From an uncultured Clostridia bacterium (GTDB lineage Bacteria; Bacillota; Clostridia; UBA1381), in assembly GCA_934501535.1 (NCBI GenBank), contig CAKSUM010000017.1, positions 1 to 59,772 on the forward strand: DNA of 59,772 bases, read 5' to 3'. Below are positions 32,076 to 41,085 of the stretch, one piece after another. Below the pieces are notes generated by a model. That model was given only the letters and a program-made list of their open reading frames with translations, was not told the origin of the DNA and made no database searches. Position numbers and translations under genes: made by a program. How positions within the stretch are numbered: the first letter of the stretch is position 1; every line of letters starts with the position of its first letter.

Positions 32076-32696
32076 ATGTCTGACACAAAGGATAAAATTC
32101 TGAAAGCGGCGCTTGAGCTGTTCGCGCAGGACGGCTACGAAGCCGTTTCGGTAAGCGCCATTGCCGGCAAGCTGGGAATGACAAAAGGCGCTCTATATAA
32201 GCATTATAAAAATAAACGGGCTGTTTTTGACAGCATTGTGGAAAGAATGTATCAAATTGATGAAGAACACTCAAAGAAGTACAGTGTGCCCGAAAGCAAA
32301 TATGACGAAGAACCCGGCGCGTATAAAAACACAACGGTGAAAAATATAGCGGACTTCACCATAGCTCAATTCCGATTTTGGACCGAGGACAAATTCGGAG
32401 CGAATTTCAGAAAACTGCTGACGCTTGAACAGTACCGAAACAAGGAAATGGCAGAATTGTACACAAGCTGCCTTACCTCCGGTCCCATAGCATATATCGA
32501 GGATATATTCCGCGAAATTATAAATAAAAACAGTTCTCAAGCCGCAGATGCCGGACGGCTTGCGGCAGAATATTATGCGCCATTCTGCCTTTTAATCACC
32601 CTGTATGACCATTCCGCAGATAAATCCAAGTATGTCGGACTGCTGCATGAACATATACGGCACTTTTTTGCCGTCAACCAGATATTCGGCGAGTGA
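32076..32696 (+). CDS. TetR-family transcriptional regulator
   Basis: 206-residue repressor. The N-terminal HTH is typical: KILKAALELFAQDGYEAVSV, then IAGKLGMTKGALYKHYKNK. The C-terminal ligand-binding half is helical and rich in aromatic residues. Start at 32076 with AAGGAGG upstream; the ATG at 32046 would precede the SD. It most likely binds the two GTAAACG dyads in the divergent methyltransferase promoter. Ligand unknown. Confidence 0.9.
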   Translation: MSDTKDKILKAALELFAQDGYEAVSVSAIAGKLGMTKGALYKHYKNKRAVFDSIVERMYQIDEEHSKKYSVPESKYDEEPGAYKNTTVKNIADFTIAQFRFWTEDKFGANFRKLLTLEQYRNKEMAELYTSCLTSGPIAYIEDIFREIINKNSSQAADAGRLAAEYYAPFCLLITLYDHSADKSKYVGLLHEHIRHFFAVNQIFGE

Positions 32697-32751
32697 AAAC
32701 CGGCTTGGTATATGAGCGTGCGGTTCAGCAGCTCACCGATTGTAAACATGA

Positions 32752-32787
32752 AAAACGTTCGGATTTGTGTAAATCCGAACGTTTTTT
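32752..32787 (+). terminator. Terminator after the TetR gene
   Basis: A perfect 15-bp stem (32752-32766 with 32771-32785, arm AAAACGTTCGGATTT) with a GTGT loop and trailing TTTTTT. Confidence 0.9.
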
Positions 32788-32841
32788 AATTATTTCCGCG
32801 CGTCCCGAAACGGCGTAAAATACGCCGCTCCGATTTTTTAT

Positions 32842-35800
32842 CTATTTGTCCTGTTCAAGAAATCGCTGCAAAACAGCGGCAGCTTCTGCTCTTGTTGCCG
32901 TTTCTTTCGGCGCAAAACGGTTATTATCTCTTCCCTGCATAATTCCTTTTAATTTGCAGTATGCAACCGCGTCTTTTGCATAATCCGATATTTCCGCAAC
33001 ATCGGCATAATCAAGCTGTATCTTTTCCAAATCCTCCGAAACGGTATTTTTATACTTCGCATACCTGAATATGATTGCCGCAATCTGTTCTCTTGTAATG
33101 TGACCGTCAGGATTGAACTGCGTCTTGGTAATACCGCTTACAATACTCTCGCTTGCCGCCCAGCGCACCGCCTCCTCATAGTAGCTGCCGCGCGCAATAT
33201 CGTCAAAGCTCATAAGATAATCTGTCTGCGGCTTATTTTCGGCTCTCCACAGAACCGTCACCAGCATCGCACGCGTGAGATTTCCTTTCGGGTCAAAAAG
33301 CGTATCGCTTATTCCCGAAAACAGTCCGTTTTTCACCGCATATTGGACATTAGCGTAAAACCAATCTCCGGACTTCACATCGGTAAACGGATTTTTCCAA
33401 TCATCTGCAGGCGGCTGTTCGGATTTTTCCGTCCATGCTGCATAAAGCGTCATATTCTTCGTCACGTTCTTAGAAAAATCGTATTTTATCTTTAAGGTTT
33501 TGTCGGTGTACCAGCCGCCGAATACATAACCTTCTCTTGTCGGTGCGGACGGCTCTTGTATGCTTGTATTTCTTTCCGTTCTTATACTGCTGACTTTGCT
33601 GCCCTCGCCAGTTTCAAAGCTCACGGTATAATACGTTCTGTGACGTCTGCCCGACGAAACCGTTCTCCAATTTGCCGTAACGGTAACATCTGTGCCAATC
33701 ATGGTAAAGCTTGTTTGCGGCGAATACTCATCTGCGAATGAAACGCCGCCTGATGATGTCCAGCTGTCAAATACATAACCGCTGCGTGTTCCGGCATCAA
33801 TATTCACCGTTTCACCCTCGGTGTACTCTCCGCTGCCGGTAACCTCCGCGTAGCTGTCATTCACCGTTACCGAATTTGCTTCGCGTCTTGTAACCAGTGC
33901 AAATACCGGCTTTGACGAATTTCCGACAGAGTCTGTTGCACAAAGCGTCACAATTCGGCTTTCTTCATAGTCCTCCAAGGTTCCCGGCACTGCAAATGTG
34001 CCGTCACCGCCGGCATTTACCGCAGTGTTTTCTTCATATTTAATTTCGCTGCCTGCGTCTGCAATACCGCTTATCTGATACTCGCCCGACACCTTATCGG
34101 CGTAGAATACGTCCGATGCAAGCGAAATCATCGGCGGTTCACTGTCATAGCTTACGAGCATATATTCGCTTGTCACGTCATTTCCGCTGATACCGTCTAT
34201 GCGCAGCATCAGTGTGCCGTCAAACTGCGGTATTTTAAACGCGCCGTTTTCAAATTCGATACCGATGTTCGTATCCATTCTTACAACTTCAAACCGAGCG
34301 CTTTCATCGCTGCAAGATACGGTCAGTGTATTTTCCGTTCCGCCTATATATGCATTATATATTCCCTTTTCGTCCGCTGCGCATAGGTTTCCGTTTACCT
34401 TGATTTCCATGTTAAGCGGCGTGTACTCGGGCAAATATACGCCCGATGACATCGTCTGAGCACTGTAATATTTGATATCATCATCTTTTTTGTATGCTCT
34501 CACGCCGACCATGTAGGTATTGTCAGCGGTCAGATTTTCCGCTGATACCGCTTCTGCGGAAGTTCCTTCGGCATTTACATTGACGCCTTTTGCACCAACC
34601 GTCAGAGCCATATCTATCGAGCCTGCGTCCTTATCCAAATCGTATCCGAAACCTGTGTCAATCCACTTCCCGTTATCCTCACGGTAGATTGTTATTGCAT
34701 AACCGTCGGCATCGTTGGTTTTGTCCCATTCGGCACGCATCACTTCGTTGCCGGTGCTCGACAGCATTACATTGGCAGGTGCTGCCGGCTGATTTACGTT
34801 GGTGTAATTCACCATTACCGAAAACGCAGTGTTGTCAGCAGCCAAATATGCGCTTTCCTCTTCGCCGTCATCATTTAAGTCGGCTTTCTTTTCAATCATC
34901 AAAAATGATGTAACGTAGTATTCTCCTGTAGGCGCAATTCCTCCGCTTGCAGGAATGTCAATATTTATATTTGACGGGTCGGTTATCTCTCTTTCATCAA
35001 TCAGATAATCCGCACCGCCCTGAGCGTCTGAGAAATATGTGCGAAGCAAGTATTTTTCAGTGCTGTTCGGATAATCAATACTGCCCGTTACGTTTCTGCC
35101 GTCAAATGACAAGTTCAGCTTTTCAAACGGTGAAACAGTTGCTTCCTCATGTTCAAATGCCAGACTGCCCGACTCGACATGGTACGTACCGCCTGACTTC
35201 AGGCGCAGAACAACTACGCGGTGTTCCAAACCGTCAATATTGTTTTTCATAAGCCCCGTGACTGCGTTTATGTCCGCTGACGGGTCAATCGAGCCATTGT
35301 TTTGAACCCAATTTATTTCTTTATCCGTCACACGCAGCGCTTCCCGAACCTCCGCCTCGGTTACGCTATTGTCGAATGACAGCAAGATATACGGCGTATC
35401 CTCACCGCTTGCCGATACGGTAATATCCGCGGAGGTCTGCGCACCGTTTTCAAGCGACAGCAATATCGGCGCCGCCTGTACAACAGGAGTTATGCCCTTA
35501 CTCTCCCAATCCCATGCAGGGAGCTTGTTGTGCAGCGCAACATCGATGCCCCAACCCTGCTTATATCTGAAGTTGGTTTCTATAATTTTCGGGATAATAA
35601 CCCATGCACGTGCGTCCGCAATCCAGCTTCTGACTTCTGCCATCGCGCCGAGATATATGTCAATATTGCGGAATGCATCTTTCATTCCGTCACTCACGGA
35701 AGTGTTTCTTATCGGGAAGGTTGTCTGTCCGCCGATAACCGTATTTATGCCTACACCGCCGAGTTCCAAGCCGCCGACAAGCCAGATGCCATCCGGTATT

Positions 35801-38241
35801 TTTACTGTGCCGTTTACAATTCCGTTTGCGCCGACCGCAAGATACACTCTGTCTTTTGCGGCATTTGCTCCTCCGAATGCGCCCAATTCAAGCGCTGCGT
35901 CCATTTCAATCAGGTTAATCTGCTTACTCGGAAGATGAAGCATAATTTCCTTTGCGCCGGCAAAATAAAATCCCTTGTAGGTTTCGCCGCGGTATTTACG
36001 TTCCTGTCCGTTCAGCTTTAATGTGTAGCCGAAGCTTTCAACAATTTGCGTCGCTTTCCCGGCGCCCACAATATTTACATCGGTCGCCTTTAAAGAAATC
36101 TCACTCGGGCCTAAAACTATATTTCCCGTACCCTCTATGAGATGCAGATATGTGCCTGTGAGTGCGCCGCGCAGTTTCAGCGGCGGAATGGCAAAATAAT
36201 CTCCCTTTACCGTTGCCGCCAAATCCTTAAAGCCTGCTCCGCCGCCGTTCAGCTGTCCGATCGGAACGGGAGGAACAAGAACGATACCCGGGCTTGCCTT
36301 TACGTAAAACCACAGTTCGTCCGGCAGCAGCGTACCTTTATTGCTGCGCTCCAGCGCCAGCGTCGCCTCTGTTTCAAACAGCTCAAATGCATTTAATTCC
36401 AGGCTGAATGCATAGCGTTCCTCTTTCGGGAAGGTATTAACCTCACCCTCCACTTTGGCAAGCTCAAGAGACATCAGCTTTGCCGTATCGAATTGTCCCT
36501 TTGCCTTAACGCCGTTCACCTTAAATTCATATGTTTTGTTTCCGTTTCCCAAGTCTTTTTCGGACAGTCCGTATCCGAGCTTTTCCATTGAAAACTCAAG
36601 ACCGTCAAAAACTGTCTTAAAGCCTATCTCTCCGTTAAACACAAGATTACCCGAAACGTCCGCCGTCGCCTTTTCGACCTTTGCCGTCGCATACGGAATA
36701 TCCACATAAATTATCGCCTCATTTTTGTCCGGCTCGATTTCAAATTCAAAACCGTTTTCCGTCAGAGCGATTTTCAATGACTCCTCCGCGCCCTGCATCG
36801 GCTTGTAGAACTTGAATGACGGCGCATTCAAGTTTACTCCTTTTTGTTCCACCGTTCCGTCACGGTGAATTATAAACTTTCCTCCGGCAGCTTTATCCCA
36901 AGTTGCCGTCACCGACGGCGACAGCATGGCAGAACTGCCCGTAAACTCAAATTCCGAGCCGTTTATGCTTTCACAGTCACCGCTGATTTGTGCGACAGGC
37001 GCGGCGTTATATTTCTTTTTTAAGCTCTCGAGCGCCGCGTCGCCGGAAACATATTCTACAGTCACGCCGCTGTCCGTTTTAAAGGCGGCAAGACGTTTCG
37101 CGTCAAATGTGGCTGATACCTTGTCCGGCTCTGACGGGAGCGGTTCATCAAACTTTACCAAATCGCGGTATCCCCACAGAAAATGCGCACAGCTATCGGC
37201 AGTGTCCGTTTCACTTGCGTCGAATTTGAACCCTAAAGGATTAATGCTTTGAGCCCACGTGCTGTTCGGGAAGTCATTCGGATATGCGCTGACCCAATAC
37301 GGCATACTATGGCGCAGCGGCTGTACCGTTTCTCCTTCATGCGCGCCGGCATTTATTTCGTAGTAGTCCGACAGACCCATAAACGGATTTGCCCACGGGT
37401 AGTCATCAGTGTAAACCTCGGTAACGTAAATGCCGTCAACATCGCCCCAGGAAGTGTATCCTTTCGGCACATGCTTTGTCGGCAGATCATCAACTCTGCT
37501 CGTAATCACCGAGCTTTCGGTTGATTTTTCGCCGTTTTCGGTGACGTTTATGCGGCGCAGCTTTATTGCCGGCCCTCCGGGGCTTGAAGAGTTTTCTCTG
37601 TGTCCCATGCCCGTAAATCCATACATGACATAGCTCCATTTGATTTCAAAGTCACTCATAATAGGAAATTCTTCCCGGTTAAAGTATACGCTGCCGACGG
37701 TTGTCAGTACTCCCCATGCCGCGTCAGCGTCACCGACATTTTCCGACAGCTTCACAAGCTCGTGATAAACCGTCACTTTCGCCGGGATTACCGCTGTTTG
37801 ACCGCTCGGTATGCCCTCGACGCCGGAAATATATATCGTAATATCGTAATTAACCTTGATGGCAGCATTGTTTCCGTTTGGGGTGGAATCGGTAAATTCG
37901 GCAGTTCTTGCGACCGGATATGCTCCGCCGTACTTATTTACCCCTTGCTGCTGGACTGCAAAACTGCAGTACGGAACCTGAAGCGCCTGTGAAAGAGCTC
38001 CGACTTCGCCCGCAACGGCAGTCGGAACGGTTTCGATATATGATCCATATTCCGTGCCCAAAAACGAACATCTTATGTAGTCATTCTGCAGGGCAAGCGT
38101 TTTGCCGTCGCTTGATGTAAGCTTTTGTATCTGTCCGCCGTCCGGTACCCACATATCGCCCGGATATGCAAGCGACCGCAGCGGACATATGCCTATTATG
38201 ATGCATATTGTCAGTATTGCAGATATAATTCTTTTTTTCAT
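32842..38241 (-). CDS. Giant SLH-domain surface protein
   Basis: 1,799-residue exported protein. Residues 1-26 are a signal peptide (MKKRIISAILTICIIIG, cleavage near LAYPG). The C-terminal ~180 residues (from about 1617) hold three SLH domains (FTDVKSGDWFYANVQYAV, FDDIARGSYYEEAVRWAA, YADVAEISDYAKDAVAY) that anchor proteins to cell-wall polymers. Just before are InlB/Flg_new-type repeats (EGYVFGGWYTD, SGYVFDSWTSSGG). A fibronectin-like region occurs around 1180. The large middle (30-1150), rich in beta strands, is not recognised and has no catalytic motif I can name. GGAGG lies 6 nt before the ATG. It follows the sigma/PrsW module with its own weak promoter. Confidence 0.88.
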   Translation of the reverse strand: MKKRIISAILTICIIIGICPLRSLAYPGDMWVPDGGQIQKLTSSDGKTLALQNDYIRCSFLGTEYGSYIETVPTAVAGEVGALSQALQVPYCSFAVQQQGVNKYGGAYPVARTAEFTDSTPNGNNAAIKVNYDITIYISGVEGIPSGQTAVIPAKVTVYHELVKLSENVGDADAAWGVLTTVGSVYFNREEFPIMSDFEIKWSYVMYGFTGMGHRENSSSPGGPAIKLRRINVTENGEKSTESSVITSRVDDLPTKHVPKGYTSWGDVDGIYVTEVYTDDYPWANPFMGLSDYYEINAGAHEGETVQPLRHSMPYWVSAYPNDFPNSTWAQSINPLGFKFDASETDTADSCAHFLWGYRDLVKFDEPLPSEPDKVSATFDAKRLAAFKTDSGVTVEYVSGDAALESLKKKYNAAPVAQISGDCESINGSEFEFTGSSAMLSPSVTATWDKAAGGKFIIHRDGTVEQKGVNLNAPSFKFYKPMQGAEESLKIALTENGFEFEIEPDKNEAIIYVDIPYATAKVEKATADVSGNLVFNGEIGFKTVFDGLEFSMEKLGYGLSEKDLGNGNKTYEFKVNGVKAKGQFDTAKLMSLELAKVEGEVNTFPKEERYAFSLELNAFELFETEATLALERSNKGTLLPDELWFYVKASPGIVLVPPVPIGQLNGGGAGFKDLAATVKGDYFAIPPLKLRGALTGTYLHLIEGTGNIVLGPSEISLKATDVNIVGAGKATQIVESFGYTLKLNGQERKYRGETYKGFYFAGAKEIMLHLPSKQINLIEMDAALELGAFGGANAAKDRVYLAVGANGIVNGTVKIPDGIWLVGGLELGGVGINTVIGGQTTFPIRNTSVSDGMKDAFRNIDIYLGAMAEVRSWIADARAWVIIPKIIETNFRYKQGWGIDVALHNKLPAWDWESKGITPVVQAAPILLSLENGAQTSADITVSASGEDTPYILLSFDNSVTEAEVREALRVTDKEINWVQNNGSIDPSADINAVTGLMKNNIDGLEHRVVVLRLKSGGTYHVESGSLAFEHEEATVSPFEKLNLSFDGRNVTGSIDYPNSTEKYLLRTYFSDAQGGADYLIDEREITDPSNINIDIPASGGIAPTGEYYVTSFLMIEKKADLNDDGEEESAYLAADNTAFSVMVNYTNVNQPAAPANVMLSSTGNEVMRAEWDKTNDADGYAITIYREDNGKWIDTGFGYDLDKDAGSIDMALTVGAKGVNVNAEGTSAEAVSAENLTADNTYMVGVRAYKKDDDIKYYSAQTMSSGVYLPEYTPLNMEIKVNGNLCAADEKGIYNAYIGGTENTLTVSCSDESARFEVVRMDTNIGIEFENGAFKIPQFDGTLMLRIDGISGNDVTSEYMLVSYDSEPPMISLASDVFYADKVSGEYQISGIADAGSEIKYEENTAVNAGGDGTFAVPGTLEDYEESRIVTLCATDSVGNSSKPVFALVTRREANSVTVNDSYAEVTGSGEYTEGETVNIDAGTRSGYVFDSWTSSGGVSFADEYSPQTSFTMIGTDVTVTANWRTVSSGRRHRTYYTVSFETGEGSKVSSIRTERNTSIQEPSAPTREGYVFGGWYTDKTLKIKYDFSKNVTKNMTLYAAWTEKSEQPPADDWKNPFTDVKSGDWFYANVQYAVKNGLFSGISDTLFDPKGNLTRAMLVTVLWRAENKPQTDYLMSFDDIARGSYYEEAVRWAASESIVSGITKTQFNPDGHITREQIAAIIFRYAKYKNTVSEDLEKIQLDYADVAEISDYAKDAVAYCKLKGIMQGRDNNRFAPKETATRAEAAAVLQRFLEQDK

Positions 38242-38317
38242 TTCAATCCTCCGTTCTGCCGCACAGCGGCATAAATCTCAGCGTTAAAAATCACAAACAG
38301 ACAGCCGGAAACGCCGT

Positions 38318-38345
38318 ATGATACCGTACGGATATATTTTTTCAA
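38318..38345 (-). promoter_or_regulatory. Possible promoter of the SLH protein gene
   Basis: Minus-strand TTGAAA (38340-38345), 16-nt spacer, TATCAT (38318-38323). A moderate match; the gene may also be read from the upstream 2TM gene or by the alternative sigma factor. Confidence 0.4.
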
Positions 38346-38370
38346 AATCCGTCCGGACTCGGCGCCCCGG

Positions 38371-38661
38371 TCATTTGCGCCTTTTTATGCATACGGCGGT
38401 TATTACCGTCGCCGCCGCAAATGCCAGAATTGCGGTGAGAACATATCCCCCGACTCCGTCAATAAGCATAATCGACGCACAATGTTTGCTCACTGTTCCG
38501 CTTGCGTAATGCTCCGGGAAAGCACATATGCAGCATATGAGCATACATGCGCATGTCACACTTGCAAACTTCAGACGGGATATAATTTTATCATCATTGC
38601 GGCGTCTGATACATTCCGCCCGTTCCATAACATTCCGTATCCTCTCGGAATTATCATTCAC
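38371..38661 (-). CDS. Small 2TM protein, paralogue of the sigma-linked 2TM protein
   Basis: 96-residue membrane protein: a charged N-terminal part (ERIRNVMERAECIRRRNDDK), a helix at about 30-45, a short outside loop, a second helix (GGYVLTAILAFAAATVITAV) and a basic end (KRRK). It resembles the 106-residue protein at 40088-40408 in length, helix positions and end sequences (GYV..ILAF....T..C...RR). Start set at the GTG at 38661 with GGGAGG 7 nt upstream; an in-frame ATG at 38703 is an alternative. No function known. It may be an anti-sigma-like partner. Confidence 0.72.
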   Translation of the reverse strand: MNDNSERIRNVMERAECIRRRNDDKIISRLKFASVTCACMLICCICAFPEHYASGTVSKHCASIMLIDGVGGYVLTAILAFAAATVITAVCIKRRK

Positions 38662-38778
38662 AAAAGCACCTCCCTTATTTATTCTTCTGTTATATAGGTG
38701 CATAAAAACAAAAAACTCCCCCATTAAAATAAATTTTTTTGATAAAATTTTCAAACCGCACGGTTTTTCTAAAGTTTC

Positions 38779-38822
38779 AAAGGGAGTGCAGCAAAATGAA
38801 ATCATTCTGCCGCACTCCCTTT
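38779..38822. terminator. Long near-perfect hairpin after the sigma/PrsW operon
   Basis: AAAGGGAGTGC (38779-38789) pairs with GCACTCCCTTT (38812-38822), and the stem continues with few mismatches through GCAAAATGA/TCATTCTGC. No long U-run follows on the minus strand. Probably the operon end signal, possibly a small palindromic mobile repeat. Confidence 0.6.
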
Positions 38823-38829
38823 TGAGTGT

Positions 38830-39465
38830 CTAATCGATTATTTTCTTGTAATGACGTTTTGATATAAGCAACACCGCGGCACAAATAACAGGGACGGCAT
38901 AACCGAACTGCCTTATCATTCCGTCCGTTTTCATAAGCATGTTGAAAATTGCATGAAAAGTTATTGTTACGCATAAAAGTCCGAAAATTCCGGCTGCCTT
39001 CAAAAAAGATGACTCGCGGAACAGTTTAAGACCGTAGCCTATCACAAATGCGCATGTTATATGCATAGCTCCCGATGAAAAACCGCGTATGAGAATATGC
39101 AGAAGATTATCGGTGCCGTTTTCAAGCAGATAGCATATATTCTCAAAGGTGGCAAATCCTATTGCAATGTTGAAAATAATACTGCTGCCCTCACTCGGCT
39201 TTGCCTCAAAAACCACCATATAAAACAAAAGCGGCAAAAGCTTCACCGTTTCTTCTATAACAGGCGTTATTTCTATCACAGCCGCAAGGTTGTCGGTACG
39301 GTAAAGCAGCGTAAAGAACGTATTCAGGTATGCCGATATGACGCAGCAGAAAAAACCCATTACAATAAATACGTAATTTTTTCTGTTGTCACTTTCTGCG
39401 CCGACAGCGGCAATCAGAAATGGTGCGGCAAGGCATATAAATATGTTTTCTATGTTGTATGACAT
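38830..39465 (-). CDS. PrsW-family intramembrane metalloprotease
   Basis: 211-residue membrane protein with about seven helices and all motifs of the PrsW family: PVIEETVK (Glu71-Glu72), GFATFEN (Glu108), SGAMHITCA (His135) and FHAIFNM (His171). In Bacillus and Clostridioides difficile, PrsW cleaves the anti-sigma factor (RsiW, RsiT) to release an ECF sigma factor. Its start overlaps the 7TM gene by 16 nt. The substrate is probably one of the 2TM proteins of this cluster. It is shorter than B. subtilis PrsW. Confidence 0.85.
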   Translation of the reverse strand: MSYNIENIFICLAAPFLIAAVGAESDNRKNYVFIVMGFFCCVISAYLNTFFTLLYRTDNLAAVIEITPVIEETVKLLPLLFYMVVFEAKPSEGSSIIFNIAIGFATFENICYLLENGTDNLLHILIRGFSSGAMHITCAFVIGYGLKLFRESSFLKAAGIFGLLCVTITFHAIFNMLMKTDGMIRQFGYAVPVICAAVLLISKRHYKKIID

Positions 39466-40091
39466 ATCTTATCCTCCTTATGCTGCGCGGCGGCAATCAA
39501 AACCAGTGCCGTATTCAGTACAAAAGTATCTGTCAGAAAATACGGATTAAAAAAAGTATCGTCAATCCAAAAGTATGACGAGGTCCACAACAGGTATTCC
39601 GCGGCATAGAAAAACAGTACCGCGCGGCAAAACCACTGCCTGCCCGGCTGATTTTTCCGTTTAGCGAAATACATTCCCTTAACTGCAAAAAAACCGCATG
39701 CCGCCATAGCTGTTCCCATCATGATATTTTCCGGATAGCTGCCGCGGTGCAGGAAAAATATGCACATTACAAAAGAAAATATCAGCGGCAGATAAAAAAC
39801 CGGTTTCATCGCACATCGGTGTTCCTCCTCCGGCATATCGTATGCCAGCCGCATTGCAAGAAAAATATATGACGCCGTCCAGCTTAATTCCGAAACGAAA
39901 AACACTCTCGGCGAAGAATTGAACAGTGCGATATAAAGAACCCAGTACGTGATACCGATACCGAAGCTGAGATAAAAAAGGCTGACTAAAATGCTGAGGC
40001 GGCTTTTATTTCTCACGGCGGCGCAGACGGAATAAACACCGCATGCAAACACACAGACAAGCTGGATTATATTATCTGTCAGTTCGGTCAT
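39450..40091 (-). CDS. 7TM membrane protein of the sigma/PrsW module
   Basis: 213-residue integral membrane protein with seven predicted helices and short loops. It contains no domain I recognise. Trp, Tyr and Phe are frequent around helix ends (TYWVLYIALF, LLWTSSYFWIDD). Overlaps its upstream neighbour by 4 nt and prsW by 16 nt, so all three are translationally coupled. A role as sensor or protease partner is inference from position. Confidence 0.7.
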   Translation of the reverse strand: MTELTDNIIQLVCVFACGVYSVCAAVRNKSRLSILVSLFYLSFGIGITYWVLYIALFNSSPRVFFVSELSWTASYIFLAMRLAYDMPEEEHRCAMKPVFYLPLIFSFVMCIFFLHRGSYPENIMMGTAMAACGFFAVKGMYFAKRKNQPGRQWFCRAVLFFYAAEYLLWTSSYFWIDDTFFNPYFLTDTFVLNTALVLIAAAQHKEDKICHTT

Positions 40092-40408
40092 TTCCTGTGC
40101 TCCTCCTTACTTCTTCTGTGAAGCATGCTGCACAGCAGCGTTACCGAAACGCCCAGCAGAAACGCCAAAATCCCTACCGAAACATACCCGAAAAAATCGG
40201 TATCCGCAAATATACTTGCAGTGTTTTCCGCCGCCGGCTTGCCGAAACCGACAGACCGCATATTAAATGCCGCAAAAGCCGACATCGCCGCAGTAATGCA
40301 GAAACATGCCGCATAGCTTAATACGGTCAGTATTGTTGTTCTTCGTTTTTCTTTCAGCTCGCATGACCGCGCCTTTAACAATTTCATTCGTTCATCTGCC
40401 GAACGCAT
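40088..40408 (-). CDS. Small 2TM protein, candidate anti-sigma factor
   Basis: 106-residue protein: charged cytoplasmic start (ERMKLLKARSCELKEKRR), helix one (about 27-47), an outside loop of ~30 residues, helix two (GYVSVGILAFLLGVSVTLLC) and a basic tail. Overlaps the sigma factor gene by 17 nt; SD GAGGGG is 7 nt before the ATG. It lacks a ZAS zinc motif. Position, topology and coupling suggest it restrains the sigma factor, and PrsW could cleave it; no direct evidence. Confidence 0.72.
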   Translation of the reverse strand: MRSADERMKLLKARSCELKEKRRTTILTVLSYAACFCITAAMSAFAAFNMRSVGFGKPAAENTASIFADTDFFGYVSVGILAFLLGVSVTLLCSMLHRRSKEEHRK

Positions 40409-40937
40409 TTTCTATCCCCTCTTTCCTGAGCAGCGGCATAATATTCTTTTTTGCCGTCTGCAAAAGTTTATCCACCTGCTTAACGGTTTTATGCATAACC
40501 CCGGCAGTGTCCTTATAGCTCAACCTCTCGATATATACCAAATACAGCGCCTCCCTTTGTGCCGGATTTAGCATATCCATGCACATATACAGTTTTTCGT
40601 CCCGTTCGCGGTTAAAAACGCTGTCCTCAAACGTATTTTCAACGGAGAAATTCATATCGATTTCAGGCAGAATAACATATCTTTTCCTTTTTCGCAGGAA
40701 CATCAGTGCATGATTTCGCGCCGCTTTATGAATATAGCCGCTGAAATTGCTTTTTATATGCGGACGCCGCACAACAAGATATGCAAAAACATCAATCAGC
40801 AAATCCTCTGCATCATGAATATTTTTAACATATCCGTTTATGTAAAGTGCAAGTCTGTCACCGTATATTTCCATAAGCTGTTCAAGCGCTGCCTGATTTC
40901 CGGCAAGATATTCTCTGTAAAGTATATCCGTATCCAT
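40392..40937 (-). CDS. ECF-like RNA polymerase sigma factor
   Basis: 181-residue sigma-70-family protein with only regions 2 and 4. Region 2: YGDRLALYINGYVKNIHDAE, then DLLIDVFAYLVVRRP and HKAARNHALMFLRKRKR. Region 4: MLNPAQREALYLVYIERLSY and DTAGVMHKTVKQVDKLLQTA. This composition is typical of the extracytoplasmic-function group in Clostridia. It heads a four-gene overlapping operon with a 2TM protein, a 7TM protein and PrsW. It has a sigma-A promoter; its own target promoters are unknown, with the SLH gene a candidate. Confidence 0.88.
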   Translation of the reverse strand: MDTDILYREYLAGNQAALEQLMEIYGDRLALYINGYVKNIHDAEDLLIDVFAYLVVRRPHIKSNFSGYIHKAARNHALMFLRKRKRYVILPEIDMNFSVENTFEDSVFNRERDEKLYMCMDMLNPAQREALYLVYIERLSYKDTAGVMHKTVKQVDKLLQTAKKNIMPLLRKEGIENAFGR

Positions 40938-40983
40938 TTGAATATGCTCTCCTTATAACGCGGCCGATAGTTCTGTTAAATTA

Positions 40984-41012
40984 ATTATAATATAAAGCGG
41001 AAGAAAAATCAA
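40984..41012 (-). promoter_or_regulatory. Promoter of the sigma/PrsW operon
   Basis: Minus-strand TTGATT (41007-41012), 17-nt spacer, TATAAT (40984-40989). Vegetative control of the sigma factor operon. Confidence 0.75.
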
Positions 41013-41043
41013 GCTTGAACGGCTTTATTATTTAAATTCAAGC

Positions 41044-41083
41044 AAAAAACCGCCGTTTCGGATAAATTCCGAAACGGCAGTTT
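41044..41083 (-). terminator. Terminator of the rpoBC operon
   Basis: On the minus strand AACTGCCGTTTCGG and CCGAAACGGCGGTT form a long stem (41048-41083), followed by TTTTTT (41044-41049), directly after the rpoC stop. Confidence 0.9.
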
Positions 41084-41085
41084 GA

